The notes beneath the pieces are model-generated. The model ran no database searches. It was not told the DNA's origin and saw nothing but the letters and a program-made list of their open reading frames with translations. A program made the translations under genes and the position numbers. This document shows positions 1-6,015 of a stretch of 53,051 nt of DNA, in pieces. Positions within the stretch are counted from its first letter, which is position 1. Each line of letters starts with the position of its first letter. The stretch comes from Oscillospiraceae bacterium (GTDB lineage: Bacteria > Bacillota > Clostridia > Oscillospirales > CAG-272): NCBI GenBank assembly GCA_003343845.1, contig QAKK01000031.1, forward strand, positions 1-53,051. Direction: 5' to 3'.

Positions 1-104
1 AGCACGAAAATATATTGAAAAGTTCAAAGCTATTTACAAATTCTCTAAAATATGGTTTTAATAGGGTGAAGCGACAACAACTTCGAAATTCAATTTTCTA
101 AACG

Positions 105-110
105 AAAGGA
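105..110 (+). promoter_or_regulatory. Ribosome binding site of the Cys-rich protein
   Basis: AAAGGA lies 11 bases before the ATG at 122. It fixes the start so that the cysteine-rich N-terminus is included and no signal peptide precedes it. No in-frame start further upstream looks better. Confidence 0.6.
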
Positions 111-121
111 AAAAATTCAAA

Positions 122-1660
122 ATGTGTATTTGCACGAATAAGGAAAGCAAAGAAAAGAAAGGTACATGTAAGCATACCGGCTCGGGAGCCGCGTCGACGT
201 GCTCCTGCAATTGTGATGATTGTCTGGATTGCCGGGGGCACAGTTGCAAGAAGAATTGCAAACCTGCAGCCGGAAATCTTTCGATCTGCAAGGCATCGCA
301 GGGGAATACGCTGACCGTGGGGCAGAGGGACCAGATATCTGCGCGCTTCAATTGCGGTTATTCGGGTAATCGCCACATCGGTTGGCGCTCCAGCAATCCC
401 AATGTGGTCAAAGTTGATTGCTACGGAAATCTGACGGCAGTTGGCGAAGGCTATGCATGCATCTATGCGTATGTATACGGAAATTCTTCCGTGTATGACA
501 GAATCACAATTCATGTAACGGCAAATGGAAGCAGCAGCGGCAGCAGCGGCAGCGGAAGCAGCAGCAGCGGCAGCAGCGGCGGAAATGAGAATCCGGGGAC
601 ATCGGGTGGTTCGTCAGAAAGCGAAGGCGGGAACACACCTACAGCCGGTGCTTCTTATAAGTTTATTTGTCAAAACGGAAGCGGCAAAGTATTGAGTCTG
701 CGCACCAGCGATTTGAGAGCAGGCATGCAACTGACGCTGCGAAAGGATCTTGGAAGCAGCAGCCAGACATTTGTCTATGAGTCCTATGAAGGCGGACACA
801 TTCTCAGAATCCGGAAAAATACCGCATACGTCGTAAATCGCAATAGCGGCAATAATAACGCAATTGTATGGTCTTGGTCCACGGATGCGGATACTGTAAA
901 CGACTCTTTGGTGGAATTTGAACCGGTGATGAACGGTGTCTATCGGATCAAATTGACGAAACGCGGGCTCTATCTGACCGCGGGAAACGATGAAATGGAT
1001 CCAAAAGTAAAATGGATGACACAGGATCCTGCGAATGCCGGACAGGAATGGTTATGTGTGCCGAATGAAGATTTGGAGCCGGGGGTATATAACGCAGTTG
1101 AATTGACCATGCCGGTTAACTTAAACCAATATTACGAAAAGGTAAATGATAAGAATGTAAAAGATGATAAAGATAAAATATGGATTGAAGATACCGGTTG
1201 TTGCGCCTGCGCAATCGGAAATGTTCTATCATACTATGACAATCATGAATACACAATTCTGGAGTTGCTGGCAAACGGCAATGCAATTAAAAAATCCGAT
1301 AAAAAGGGTTATTACACTCAAGGTGCTTGGGGAAGCAATACTGTTGGTTTTGGTGAGTATACAATTGTGGAAAATGAGGGAGAACTCTTAGATCTTATAA
1401 AAGAAGAACTCAGTTCTGATCATCCTGTCATATTACACTGCAAAGGAATTGACCCTGCTCAGCATTGGGTAGTCGCATATAAATATACAAATGGCGATCA
1501 GTCTATCAGCGATCAGCTGCGTGATAACATTTGGGTGCTTGACTCAGCCAACAAGGCCCATCCTGAGTCGGATGAAGGCGAAAGAAAAACGCTCGCAAAA
1601 TCCATGATTTCTAATGCCTGCAACCGAGTTAAAGCATATAAAACAACCTGGAAGAAATAA
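122..1660 (+). CDS. Cys-rich / BIG2 / ricin-type / C39-like peptidase protein
   Basis: A 512-residue multi-domain protein. Residues 1-56 hold eleven cysteines (2, 4, 16, 27, 29, 31, 34, 37, 42, 46, 56). Residues 53-132 look like a bacterial Ig-like (BIG2) domain. Residues 135-172 are a Ser/Gly linker. Residues 176-312 resemble a ricin-type beta-trefoil ending in a QEW motif. Residues 330-500 resemble a C39-like papain-fold peptidase, with likely triad C360, H448 and D474. There is no recognisable Sec signal or membrane segment, so how it would reach the surface is unclear. The start is supported by AAAGGA at 105-110. Base composition is clearly lower in GC than the rest of the window, suggesting transfer. 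Proteolytic activity, ligand and target are not known. A convergent terminator follows. Confidence 0.85.
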   Translation: MCICTNKESKEKKGTCKHTGSGAASTCSCNCDDCLDCRGHSCKKNCKPAAGNLSICKASQGNTLTVGQRDQISARFNCGYSGNRHIGWRSSNPNVVKVDCYGNLTAVGEGYACIYAYVYGNSSVYDRITIHVTANGSSSGSSGSGSSSSGSSGGNENPGTSGGSSESEGGNTPTAGASYKFICQNGSGKVLSLRTSDLRAGMQLTLRKDLGSSSQTFVYESYEGGHILRIRKNTAYVVNRNSGNNNAIVWSWSTDADTVNDSLVEFEPVMNGVYRIKLTKRGLYLTAGNDEMDPKVKWMTQDPANAGQEWLCVPNEDLEPGVYNAVELTMPVNLNQYYEKVNDKNVKDDKDKIWIEDTGCCACAIGNVLSYYDNHEYTILELLANGNAIKKSDKKGYYTQGAWGSNTVGFGEYTIVENEGELLDLIKEELSSDHPVILHCKGIDPAQHWVVAYKYTNGDQSISDQLRDNIWVLDSANKAHPESDEGERKTLAKSMISNACNRVKAYKTTWKK

Positions 1661-1688
1661 AGCCAAAGATCTCCAATCCTTAAAAAGT

Positions 1689-1726
1689 AAACACGCCGTT
1701 ACCCTGTAGAGGGTGTCGGCGTGTTT
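1689..1726. terminator. Bidirectional terminator between convergent genes
   Basis: Ten-base arms AAACACGCCG (1689-1698) and CGGCGTGTTT (1717-1726) pair perfectly, with an inner ACCC/GGGT pairing. A T-rich stretch follows on the plus strand and A-rich sequence precedes it, so it can serve both the gene ending at 1660 and the lipoprotein gene ending at 1734. Confidence 0.8.
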
Positions 1727-1733
1727 CTCTATT

Positions 1734-2888
1734 TCAGTTGTTTTTTGATGCCCCTGCAATTTCAATCGTGTCGGCGATACGGTGTATAAGATCCGGATCG
1801 TCTGAATCGGCGCAAAGGTAGAATTCAAATATGTATTGATCGGAAAGCTGTACGCAGCACATGTAGGATATCGCGTGGAGCGCAGGGTATTCCGTTGCGA
1901 TGAACCAATAGGTCAGACCCTTCTCGGATTGATAGGGGTCTTTCTTCTCCGTCACAAACTCGCTTTCGATTTCTGCTTTGGTTGAATAAAGGTCATTTGT
2001 GTAAAATGCCTGGTACAGGCATGCGTCGCGGCAAGCCCCGCCGTGCGGTGAAAGCTCGGCATACAGCGCAGTATGACCTTGATAACTTTCCGGAAGCGGC
2101 AGTTCTTTCCACGAGGCGGGTAAGGAAAGTGAAATCTGCAAGGGCGGATTCAATTCTTTTGTTTCAAGAGACCAGCCGAATTCTGCGGTAATGCATTGGT
2201 CAGTTTGCATCCGAATCGGGCGGAGTTCTTCCTTGATCTGAATGGTCTGCGTTTCCGCAGGGTATCTCGGTTTTACCGTCACCGTTTTTGTGATTTCCCG
2301 AAGAAACGAAACGTCATGCGCCGTTCCGCAAAACTTAAGCGCAACGATGTAATCCTCGCCCACGCGAAAACCGCAGAGATACTTGTCGTTTCCGTCGGAC
2401 ATCAGATAGAACGCATCTTCCGCCACGACAGGAGTGTAGACGGGCACGGGGCTATCCTTGGTTACGATATATGCATTGATTCCTTCGATTGCTTGAAGAA
2501 GAGAAAAATTGCTGCTGAAATATACGCAATCAAAGAAGATACTGTCCCCGCTTACGGAATCCACAAATGTATCTTCTTGTTCTTCCCACGTAGCAGGCAG
2601 GGCAACCGTCAATGTATTGCTGGTCTTTCCGTGGTCAAGATAGGGGTAATTGCCTACCGCGAAAGGCTGGTTGCTCATAGGGACCGCGATCGTTCGTGTT
2701 ACTTCGGCAGTCGGCTCTTCCGAAGAGTACATCTTTTCGGTCGTTTCCGCCGTCGCTTCCGTAGTGCTTTCCGTGGTTGTTTCCTGCGTCGCGGTTGATG
2801 TCTCGGTTGCAGCAGGCGTCGTGCCGCTGCATCCGGCAAAAGCGAGCAAAAGCGAACACAGACACAGAATTACGAGAAGTTTTTTCAT
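1734..2888 (-). CDS. Putative lipoprotein with tandem repeated domain
   Basis: A 384-residue lipoprotein. A short basic and hydrophobic N-terminus ends in lipobox LAFAGC with the lipidated cysteine at position 20. A Thr/Glu-rich tether follows (about 21-60), then two related domains at about 93-205 and 250-378. Each domain opens with a matching motif (LPATWEE and LPASWKE) and alternates beta-like segments, so it looks like an internal duplication. I do not recognise the family or a catalytic motif. It would sit on the outer face of the cytoplasmic membrane. A consensus promoter precedes it (2981-3009). Its base composition is intermediate between the first gene and the housekeeping region. 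Confidence 0.8.
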   Translation of the reverse strand: MKKLLVILCLCSLLLAFAGCSGTTPAATETSTATQETTTESTTEATAETTEKMYSSEEPTAEVTRTIAVPMSNQPFAVGNYPYLDHGKTSNTLTVALPATWEEQEDTFVDSVSGDSIFFDCVYFSSNFSLLQAIEGINAYIVTKDSPVPVYTPVVAEDAFYLMSDGNDKYLCGFRVGEDYIVALKFCGTAHDVSFLREITKTVTVKPRYPAETQTIQIKEELRPIRMQTDQCITAEFGWSLETKELNPPLQISLSLPASWKELPLPESYQGHTALYAELSPHGGACRDACLYQAFYTNDLYSTKAEIESEFVTEKKDPYQSEKGLTYWFIATEYPALHAISYMCCVQLSDQYIFEFYLCADSDDPDLIHRIADTIEIAGASKNN

Positions 2889-2980
2889 GGCGTTGCTCCT
2901 TTTGATATAAAAGACAGTATAAATTGCATGGAAAGCGAAAACTGTAAAACTTTGCAGACGTTATCGTGTATTTCTGTATT

Positions 2981-3009
2981 ATTATAACATATTTTAGATT
3001 GTATGTCAA
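2981..3009 (-). promoter_or_regulatory. Consensus promoter for the 384-aa lipoprotein
   Basis: On the minus strand, TTGACA (3009-3004) and TATAAT (2986-2981) are both perfect and separated by 17 bases. The start codon lies about 90 bases downstream, leaving a moderately long leader. Confidence 0.85.
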
Positions 3010-3024
3010 GAACCGGTGCCTAAG

Positions 3025-3064
3025 ACCATAAATATCCCCCGTAAAACGGGGAGACATTTATGGT
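3025..3064. repeat. Inverted repeat upstream of the lipoprotein promoter
   Basis: ACCATAAAT (3025-3033) pairs perfectly with ATTTATGGT (3056-3064) around an inner CCCCG/CGGGG pairing. The hairpin sits between the lipoprotein promoter and the tRNA terminator and has no clear role. Confidence 0.55.
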
Positions 3065-3114
3065 CGATAGTCTGTGTTCAAATTCCCTCAAACGCCGCCC
3101 GGCGGCTTATACGG

Positions 3115-3141
3115 AAAAAGCACTTTGCGTATGCAAAGTGC
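3115..3141 (-). terminator. Terminator of the tRNA gene
   Basis: GCACTTTGC (3120-3128) and GCAAAGTGC (3133-3141) form a nine-base stem. On the minus strand it is followed by a T run (complement of 3115-3119). It begins six bases past the tRNA CCA end. Confidence 0.85.
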
Positions 3142-3146
3142 TTTTT

Positions 3147-3223
3147 TGGTGGACCATCAAGGGCTCGAACCTTGGACCGGCCGGTTATGAGCCGGCTGCT
3201 CTGACCAACTGAGCTAATGGTCC
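3147..3223 (-). tRNA. tRNA with CAT anticodon (probably Ile2, else elongator Met)
   Basis: The reverse strand folds into a standard 77-base cloverleaf. The acceptor stem GGACCAT/ATGGTCC is paired, the anticodon stem is GCCGG/CCGGC around loop CTCATAA, the T arm holds TTCGAGC, and CCA is encoded. The anticodon is CAT. Sequence and acceptor stem resemble the lysidine-modified isoleucine tRNA (Ile2) of Firmicutes more than elongator Met, but this is from memory. A consensus promoter lies upstream and a terminator directly downstream. Its 3' end faces the low-GC accessory DNA. Confidence 0.95.
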
Positions 3224-3241
3224 GATTTTTCACACGAAAAT

Positions 3242-3270
3242 ATTATACCGATTTTTCTGCATTTTGTCAA
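3242..3270 (-). promoter_or_regulatory. Consensus promoter of the tRNA gene
   Basis: On the minus strand, TTGACA (3270-3265) and TATAAT (3247-3242) are both perfect with a 17-base spacer. The mature tRNA starts about 19 bases beyond the -10 box. Confidence 0.9.
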
Positions 3271-3293
3271 TAGGGGGATAAAAGAAAACGCAG

Positions 3294-3319
3294 AAAAGCC
3301 GCATTGCACTGCGGCTTTT
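3294..3319 (-). terminator. Terminator of the small XRE regulator
   Basis: AAAAGCCGCA (3294-3303) and TGCGGCTTTT (3310-3319) form a perfect ten-base stem with terminal A/T tracts. It abuts the stop codon of the gene ending at 3320. Confidence 0.8.
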
Positions 3320-3526
3320 TCATTCTGTGTATACAAGAATTTCACTGACTTTGCAGTTCAGTGCGTGACAGATGCGCGCCAGCACATAACTGTCGTAGCG
3401 CACGACCTTGTTCTTGTAGTAGTTGTCGATGATCTGATAGCGGATCTCGGTTTGTTTTGCGAGTTCGTAGCGCGTCATGCCGCGCGCCTGCAGCGCGGTG
3501 TCCAGCGTCAGACGGACCTGTGCCAT
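3320..3526 (-). CDS. Small XRE/Cro-type HTH regulator
   Basis: A 68-residue protein consisting of essentially one helix-turn-helix domain of the Cro/CI (XRE) kind: LALxxRGMTRYELAKQT-like first helices, a central recognition region, then LARICHALNCKVSEIL. It probably binds DNA as a dimer. I chose the ATG at 3526 because GAGGTG lies six bases upstream. An earlier in-frame GTG at 3535 would overlap that site. An imperfect inverted repeat overlaps the -10 box upstream and could be its own operator. The targets are unknown. Confidence 0.8.
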   Translation of the reverse strand: MAQVRLTLDTALQARGMTRYELAKQTEIRYQIIDNYYKNKVVRYDSYVLARICHALNCKVSEILVYTE

Positions 3527-3544
3527 GTGCATCACCTCATATCT

Positions 3545-3573
3545 ATTTTAATAGAGATATAGCCGTTTGGCAA
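3545..3573 (-). promoter_or_regulatory. Promoter of the XRE gene
   Basis: On the minus strand, TTGCCA (3573-3568) and TAAAAT (3550-3545) are spaced by 17 bases. The -10 box lies in ATCTATT-TT-AATAGA (3541-3555), an imperfect inverted repeat that could be an operator. Confidence 0.6.
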
Positions 3574-3600
3574 CCTCTTTATTAAAATACATTCCAAACA

Positions 3601-3630
3601 CCCCGGGCGGTGCAGGTGCACCGCCCGGGG
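3601..3630 (-). terminator. Strong GC hairpin, likely terminator
   Basis: CCCCGGGCGGTGCA (3601-3614) and TGCACCGCCCGGGG (3617-3630) pair perfectly around a two-base gap. It follows the small membrane protein gene ending at 3641. On the minus strand only a weak T-rich stretch follows, so termination is likely but not certain. Confidence 0.6.
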
Positions 3631-3640
3631 CTTGCTGTAT

Positions 3641-3841
3641 TTACGGCGTCGGAGTCTGATGCCCGATGGCATCGAGAAACAGGAAGGTGAGCCCGATATA
3701 GCCTGCCAGCAGGACGGCAGCCGCAAGGAAGACCACAAGGCAGATCGTGCGCAGCGTTTTTTGCCCCTTCAGGCAGAGCGCCGAGACGATCGCGCCGCCC
3801 ACCGCCAGCACGAAAAGCAAAACGGCAATTCCGAGTGTCAT
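3641..3841 (-). CDS. Small membrane protein, two predicted TM segments
   Basis: A 66-residue protein with hydrophobic segments at about 4-24 and 33-56, a short basic loop between them (KGQKTLR), and a Pro/Thr tail. A strong GGAGG site lies just before the ATG. It is 13 bases downstream of the 441-residue lipoprotein and is probably co-transcribed with it. No family is recognised. Confidence 0.7.
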   Translation of the reverse strand: MTLGIAVLLFVLAVGGAIVSALCLKGQKTLRTICLVVFLAAAVLLAGYIGLTFLFLDAIGHQTPTP

Positions 3842-3854
3842 GATTTTTCCTCCT

Positions 3855-5180
3855 TTACTTGCAGATCGAGAAGTACAGGCTGCTGTACGGGTCGATCAGA
3901 TCCATATCCGTGATGCACGCCTCAGGGCTGATGCTGTCCAGCTGCATGAGGCGGGCATTGTCCCTGTAGTTGTCCGGCTGCGCCTCGGCGGCAAAGATCA
4001 GCCCGTCGTAGTCTGCGGGCAGATAGACAATATAGCTTTTGGTGAGGACCTTTGCAAAATCGCCCACGTTGTCCTGCCAGTCGGTCGAATAGAAAAATTC
4101 GATGGTATAGCTCTGTCCGTTCCACGCGACGGTGTGCAGGTAGTGGTTTTCACCGCGGTCGGTGGTGCTGTAAGCGGTCGCTGCAGTCAGCCATATGCCG
4201 GTGTAATAGTCATAGAGCTCGCTGTTGGTGTTGGTGATAAAGCTCTCGCCGAAATACGGGATCGAATCCTCGGGGATGTAGCAGATCGCATCAAACTCGA
4301 TCTCGCGGATGCCGTCGTGCGTCATGTCACCGGTCTTTGTCACTTCCCAGTAGCAGTCGGCGGTGGCGTACCCATCGCCGAGCCCGGCGTAGTTCGACAC
4401 ACCGTCCTCCAGCAGATATGTGCCGCTGTCCGCCGTGCAGCCGACCGAAAGACCGGCAGCTTCAAAGACGGGGAGGGCAGGGGTGATCGCCTCGACCGGG
4501 TGAAGATAGCCGTCGTTTGCGCTGTCGTAGAGCTCGCCGTCGTCGGTCGGGATCAGCCGCAGAACATCGCCGCTTGCTGCGTCATGCAGCTCGATGCCGT
4601 CGGCATCGGCGACCGCAGTGCCGTTCAAGACCGTGTTTTCTTCGGCATCGAGGAATGCCCAGGCGGCATTCTCATAGACGCGCAGCCAAAAATTCTGTCC
4701 GACGTATTCCCACAGCCCGACGTAAAGTTCAAGGGCATCGTCCGACGGGTCTTCGCCGCCCGTCACATAGGACAGCTCCTCACGGAAGACATAGCGCACA
4801 TGCGTGTCCCAGATCCACACGAGGTGCGTCTCGGTATTGTCCGCGTGGCGGAAATCCACGGTGACGTCGCTTTCGCCGTCGCCGTCCAGGTCGTCAAAGC
4901 GGATGGCGTAAAACGCGCTTTCCGCGTCCGGGATCGCCATCGGGAAGGACACGCTGTCAAAGAGGATCTGCTCCGCCGCGTCCCGGTAGAACGCAGCGCT
5001 CTCGGGGCTGATTGCGACCAGCACATCCACGCTTTCGCCGTCGTGGGTGATTGTTCCGTCGGCGTCGACGATCCCGCTCACGCGCCAGTCGTCGCCCACG
5101 ACCTCGCCGCCGCAGGCGGCAAGCGAGACGGCGCAGACAAGCGTCGCAAGAAGTGCGAAGGCTTTTTTTCGGAGTTTCAT
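3855..5180 (-). CDS. Putative lipoprotein, 441 aa
   Basis: A lipoprotein with lipobox SLAAC (lipidated Cys 23). The ATG at 5180 is chosen because AAGGAG lies six bases upstream; a longer frame starts inside the intergenic space. Residues 97-105 (DLDGDGESD) form an EF-hand-like acidic loop that could bind calcium. About residues 129-205 resemble the central part of the neighbouring 153-residue lipoprotein (a Y-x-G-x-W start, then a G/A-x-W-x-L strand), so the two probably share a small beta-rich domain. No enzyme motif is visible. It should be displayed on the outer face of the membrane. Confidence 0.75.
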   Translation of the reverse strand: MKLRKKAFALLATLVCAVSLAACGGEVVGDDWRVSGIVDADGTITHDGESVDVLVAISPESAAFYRDAAEQILFDSVSFPMAIPDAESAFYAIRFDDLDGDGESDVTVDFRHADNTETHLVWIWDTHVRYVFREELSYVTGGEDPSDDALELYVGLWEYVGQNFWLRVYENAAWAFLDAEENTVLNGTAVADADGIELHDAASGDVLRLIPTDDGELYDSANDGYLHPVEAITPALPVFEAAGLSVGCTADSGTYLLEDGVSNYAGLGDGYATADCYWEVTKTGDMTHDGIREIEFDAICYIPEDSIPYFGESFITNTNSELYDYYTGIWLTAATAYSTTDRGENHYLHTVAWNGQSYTIEFFYSTDWQDNVGDFAKVLTKSYIVYLPADYDGLIFAAEAQPDNYRDNARLMQLDSISPEACITDMDLIDPYSSLYFSICK

Positions 5181-5200
5181 GCGGTTCTCCTTATCCCGGC

Positions 5201-5662
5201 TCATTCGCCGTCATCAAAGTGAAGGTCAACCATGCCGTCTGCATAGCTGAAATATCCGTAGGCGCCGATGTAGAGTGCGTCGCCCTCGAGGCGGAACTGG
5301 CAGCCCGAGCCGTCCTTGTCACTGTAGGCGTAGACGCATGCCCATTCCGGCTCGTATTTGAGGTGTCCGGTCTCGACGATGCTGTTGCCGATATAAAGCT
5401 CCCAGTTGCCGGCGTCGTCGAGCTTGATATAGTCGTAGTCATACTGCGCGCCGCACAGCCAAATGCCTGCGTAGACACTGTAATCCTCGGGGTCGTCGGG
5501 CAGGGTGACCGCGACGCTCTCCTCCGTGTCATCGGGGAGGCAGTCGTCCGTTTCCTCGGTGGTGTCTGTGGGCTCGATGGTGCTGCCGCAGGCGGCAAAC
5601 AGGGTGCAGAACGCAAGCGCGAGGCAGAGCAGCGCAAGCAGGTGCAGCGATTTTCTGTACAT
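5201..5662 (-). CDS. Putative lipoprotein, 153 aa
   Basis: A lipoprotein with lipobox LFAAC (lipidated Cys 25), an acidic Thr/Asp/Glu tether (about 28-60), then a small beta-rich domain beginning VYAGIW. This domain resembles part of the next gene's product. The ATG at 5662 has AAGGAG upstream. Twenty bases separate it from the 441-residue lipoprotein gene, which suggests co-transcription and perhaps a joint surface role. The function is not known. Confidence 0.75.
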   Translation of the reverse strand: MYRKSLHLLALLCLALAFCTLFAACGSTIEPTDTTEETDDCLPDDTEESVAVTLPDDPEDYSVYAGIWLCGAQYDYDYIKLDDAGNWELYIGNSIVETGHLKYEPEWACVYAYSDKDGSGCQFRLEGDALYIGAYGYFSYADGMVDLHFDDGE

Positions 5663-5690
5663 GATTTTCTCCTTTTTGATCAGATGCGGG

Positions 5691-5930
5691 TCACAGACCG
5701 GTCTCCGCCATGGTGAGCAGTTCGTCATGGCTCAGCTCCACGTTGTCGAAGCGGACAAAGATGCCGTTGGTCACGGCGCGCCGCCAGACCTGCTCGTCGC
5801 ACAGCGGACGGAAGCGCAGTCTGCCGAGATAGGGCTTCATGTCGAGCAGCAGACGGCTGCCGGATACAAAGTCGATCAGCAGGACATGGTCGTCAAGCGG
5901 TTCGACGGCAGCAATATAGGTTCGGTTCAC
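5691..5930 (-). CDS. DUF2442-like protein
   Basis: A 79-residue protein beginning at GTG (5930) with AAAGGAG upstream. The pattern of a short basic start, DDHVLLIDFVSGSRLLLDMKPYL and a later DNVEL motif fits the DUF2442 family, whose members are small proteins often linked to toxin-antitoxin or regulatory contexts but without a proven role. No toxin partner is visible. The ATG at 6005 would extend it into the upstream terminator and is unlikely. It lies ahead of two lipoprotein genes. Confidence 0.7.
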   Translation of the reverse strand: MNRTYIAAVEPLDDHVLLIDFVSGSRLLLDMKPYLGRLRFRPLCDEQVWRRAVTNGIFVRFDNVELSHDELLTMAETGL

Positions 5931-5953
5931 CGTGGTCTCTCCTTTCCCGGGCG

Positions 5954-5990
5954 AAAAAAGATCCGCCGTACCCTCATTGTACGACGGATC
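5954..5990 (-). terminator. Terminator of the MalT-like gene
   Basis: On the minus strand, GATCCGTCGTAC (5990-5979) and GTACGGCGGATC (5971-5960) form a 12-base stem with one G-T pair, followed by six T residues (5959-5954). It lies just after the stop of the regulator ending at 6016, so the DUF2442/lipoprotein genes downstream need read-through or another promoter. Confidence 0.8.
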
Positions 5991-6015
5991 GCGGCGAAAA
6001 GCCATTAACTATAGG

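Noticed and set aside
122..290. Cys-rich N-terminus as a RiPP precursor peptide
   Set aside because: It is fused to a 512-residue protein, has no leader-type sequence, and no modifying enzyme is encoded nearby.
1..3223. Prophage or integrative element with its own integrase
   Set aside because: No integrase, excisionase or phage structural gene is visible in the window. Only composition and tRNA position hint at an island.
3747..5222. A 491-codon open frame on the plus strand opposite the 441-residue lipoprotein
   Set aside because: The minus-strand gene has a lipobox and a ribosome site, while the plus-strand frame has neither.
5691..5930. DUF2442 gene as half of a toxin-antitoxin pair
   Set aside because: No adjacent DUF4160 or toxin-like gene is present. 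The neighbours are a regulator and a lipoprotein.
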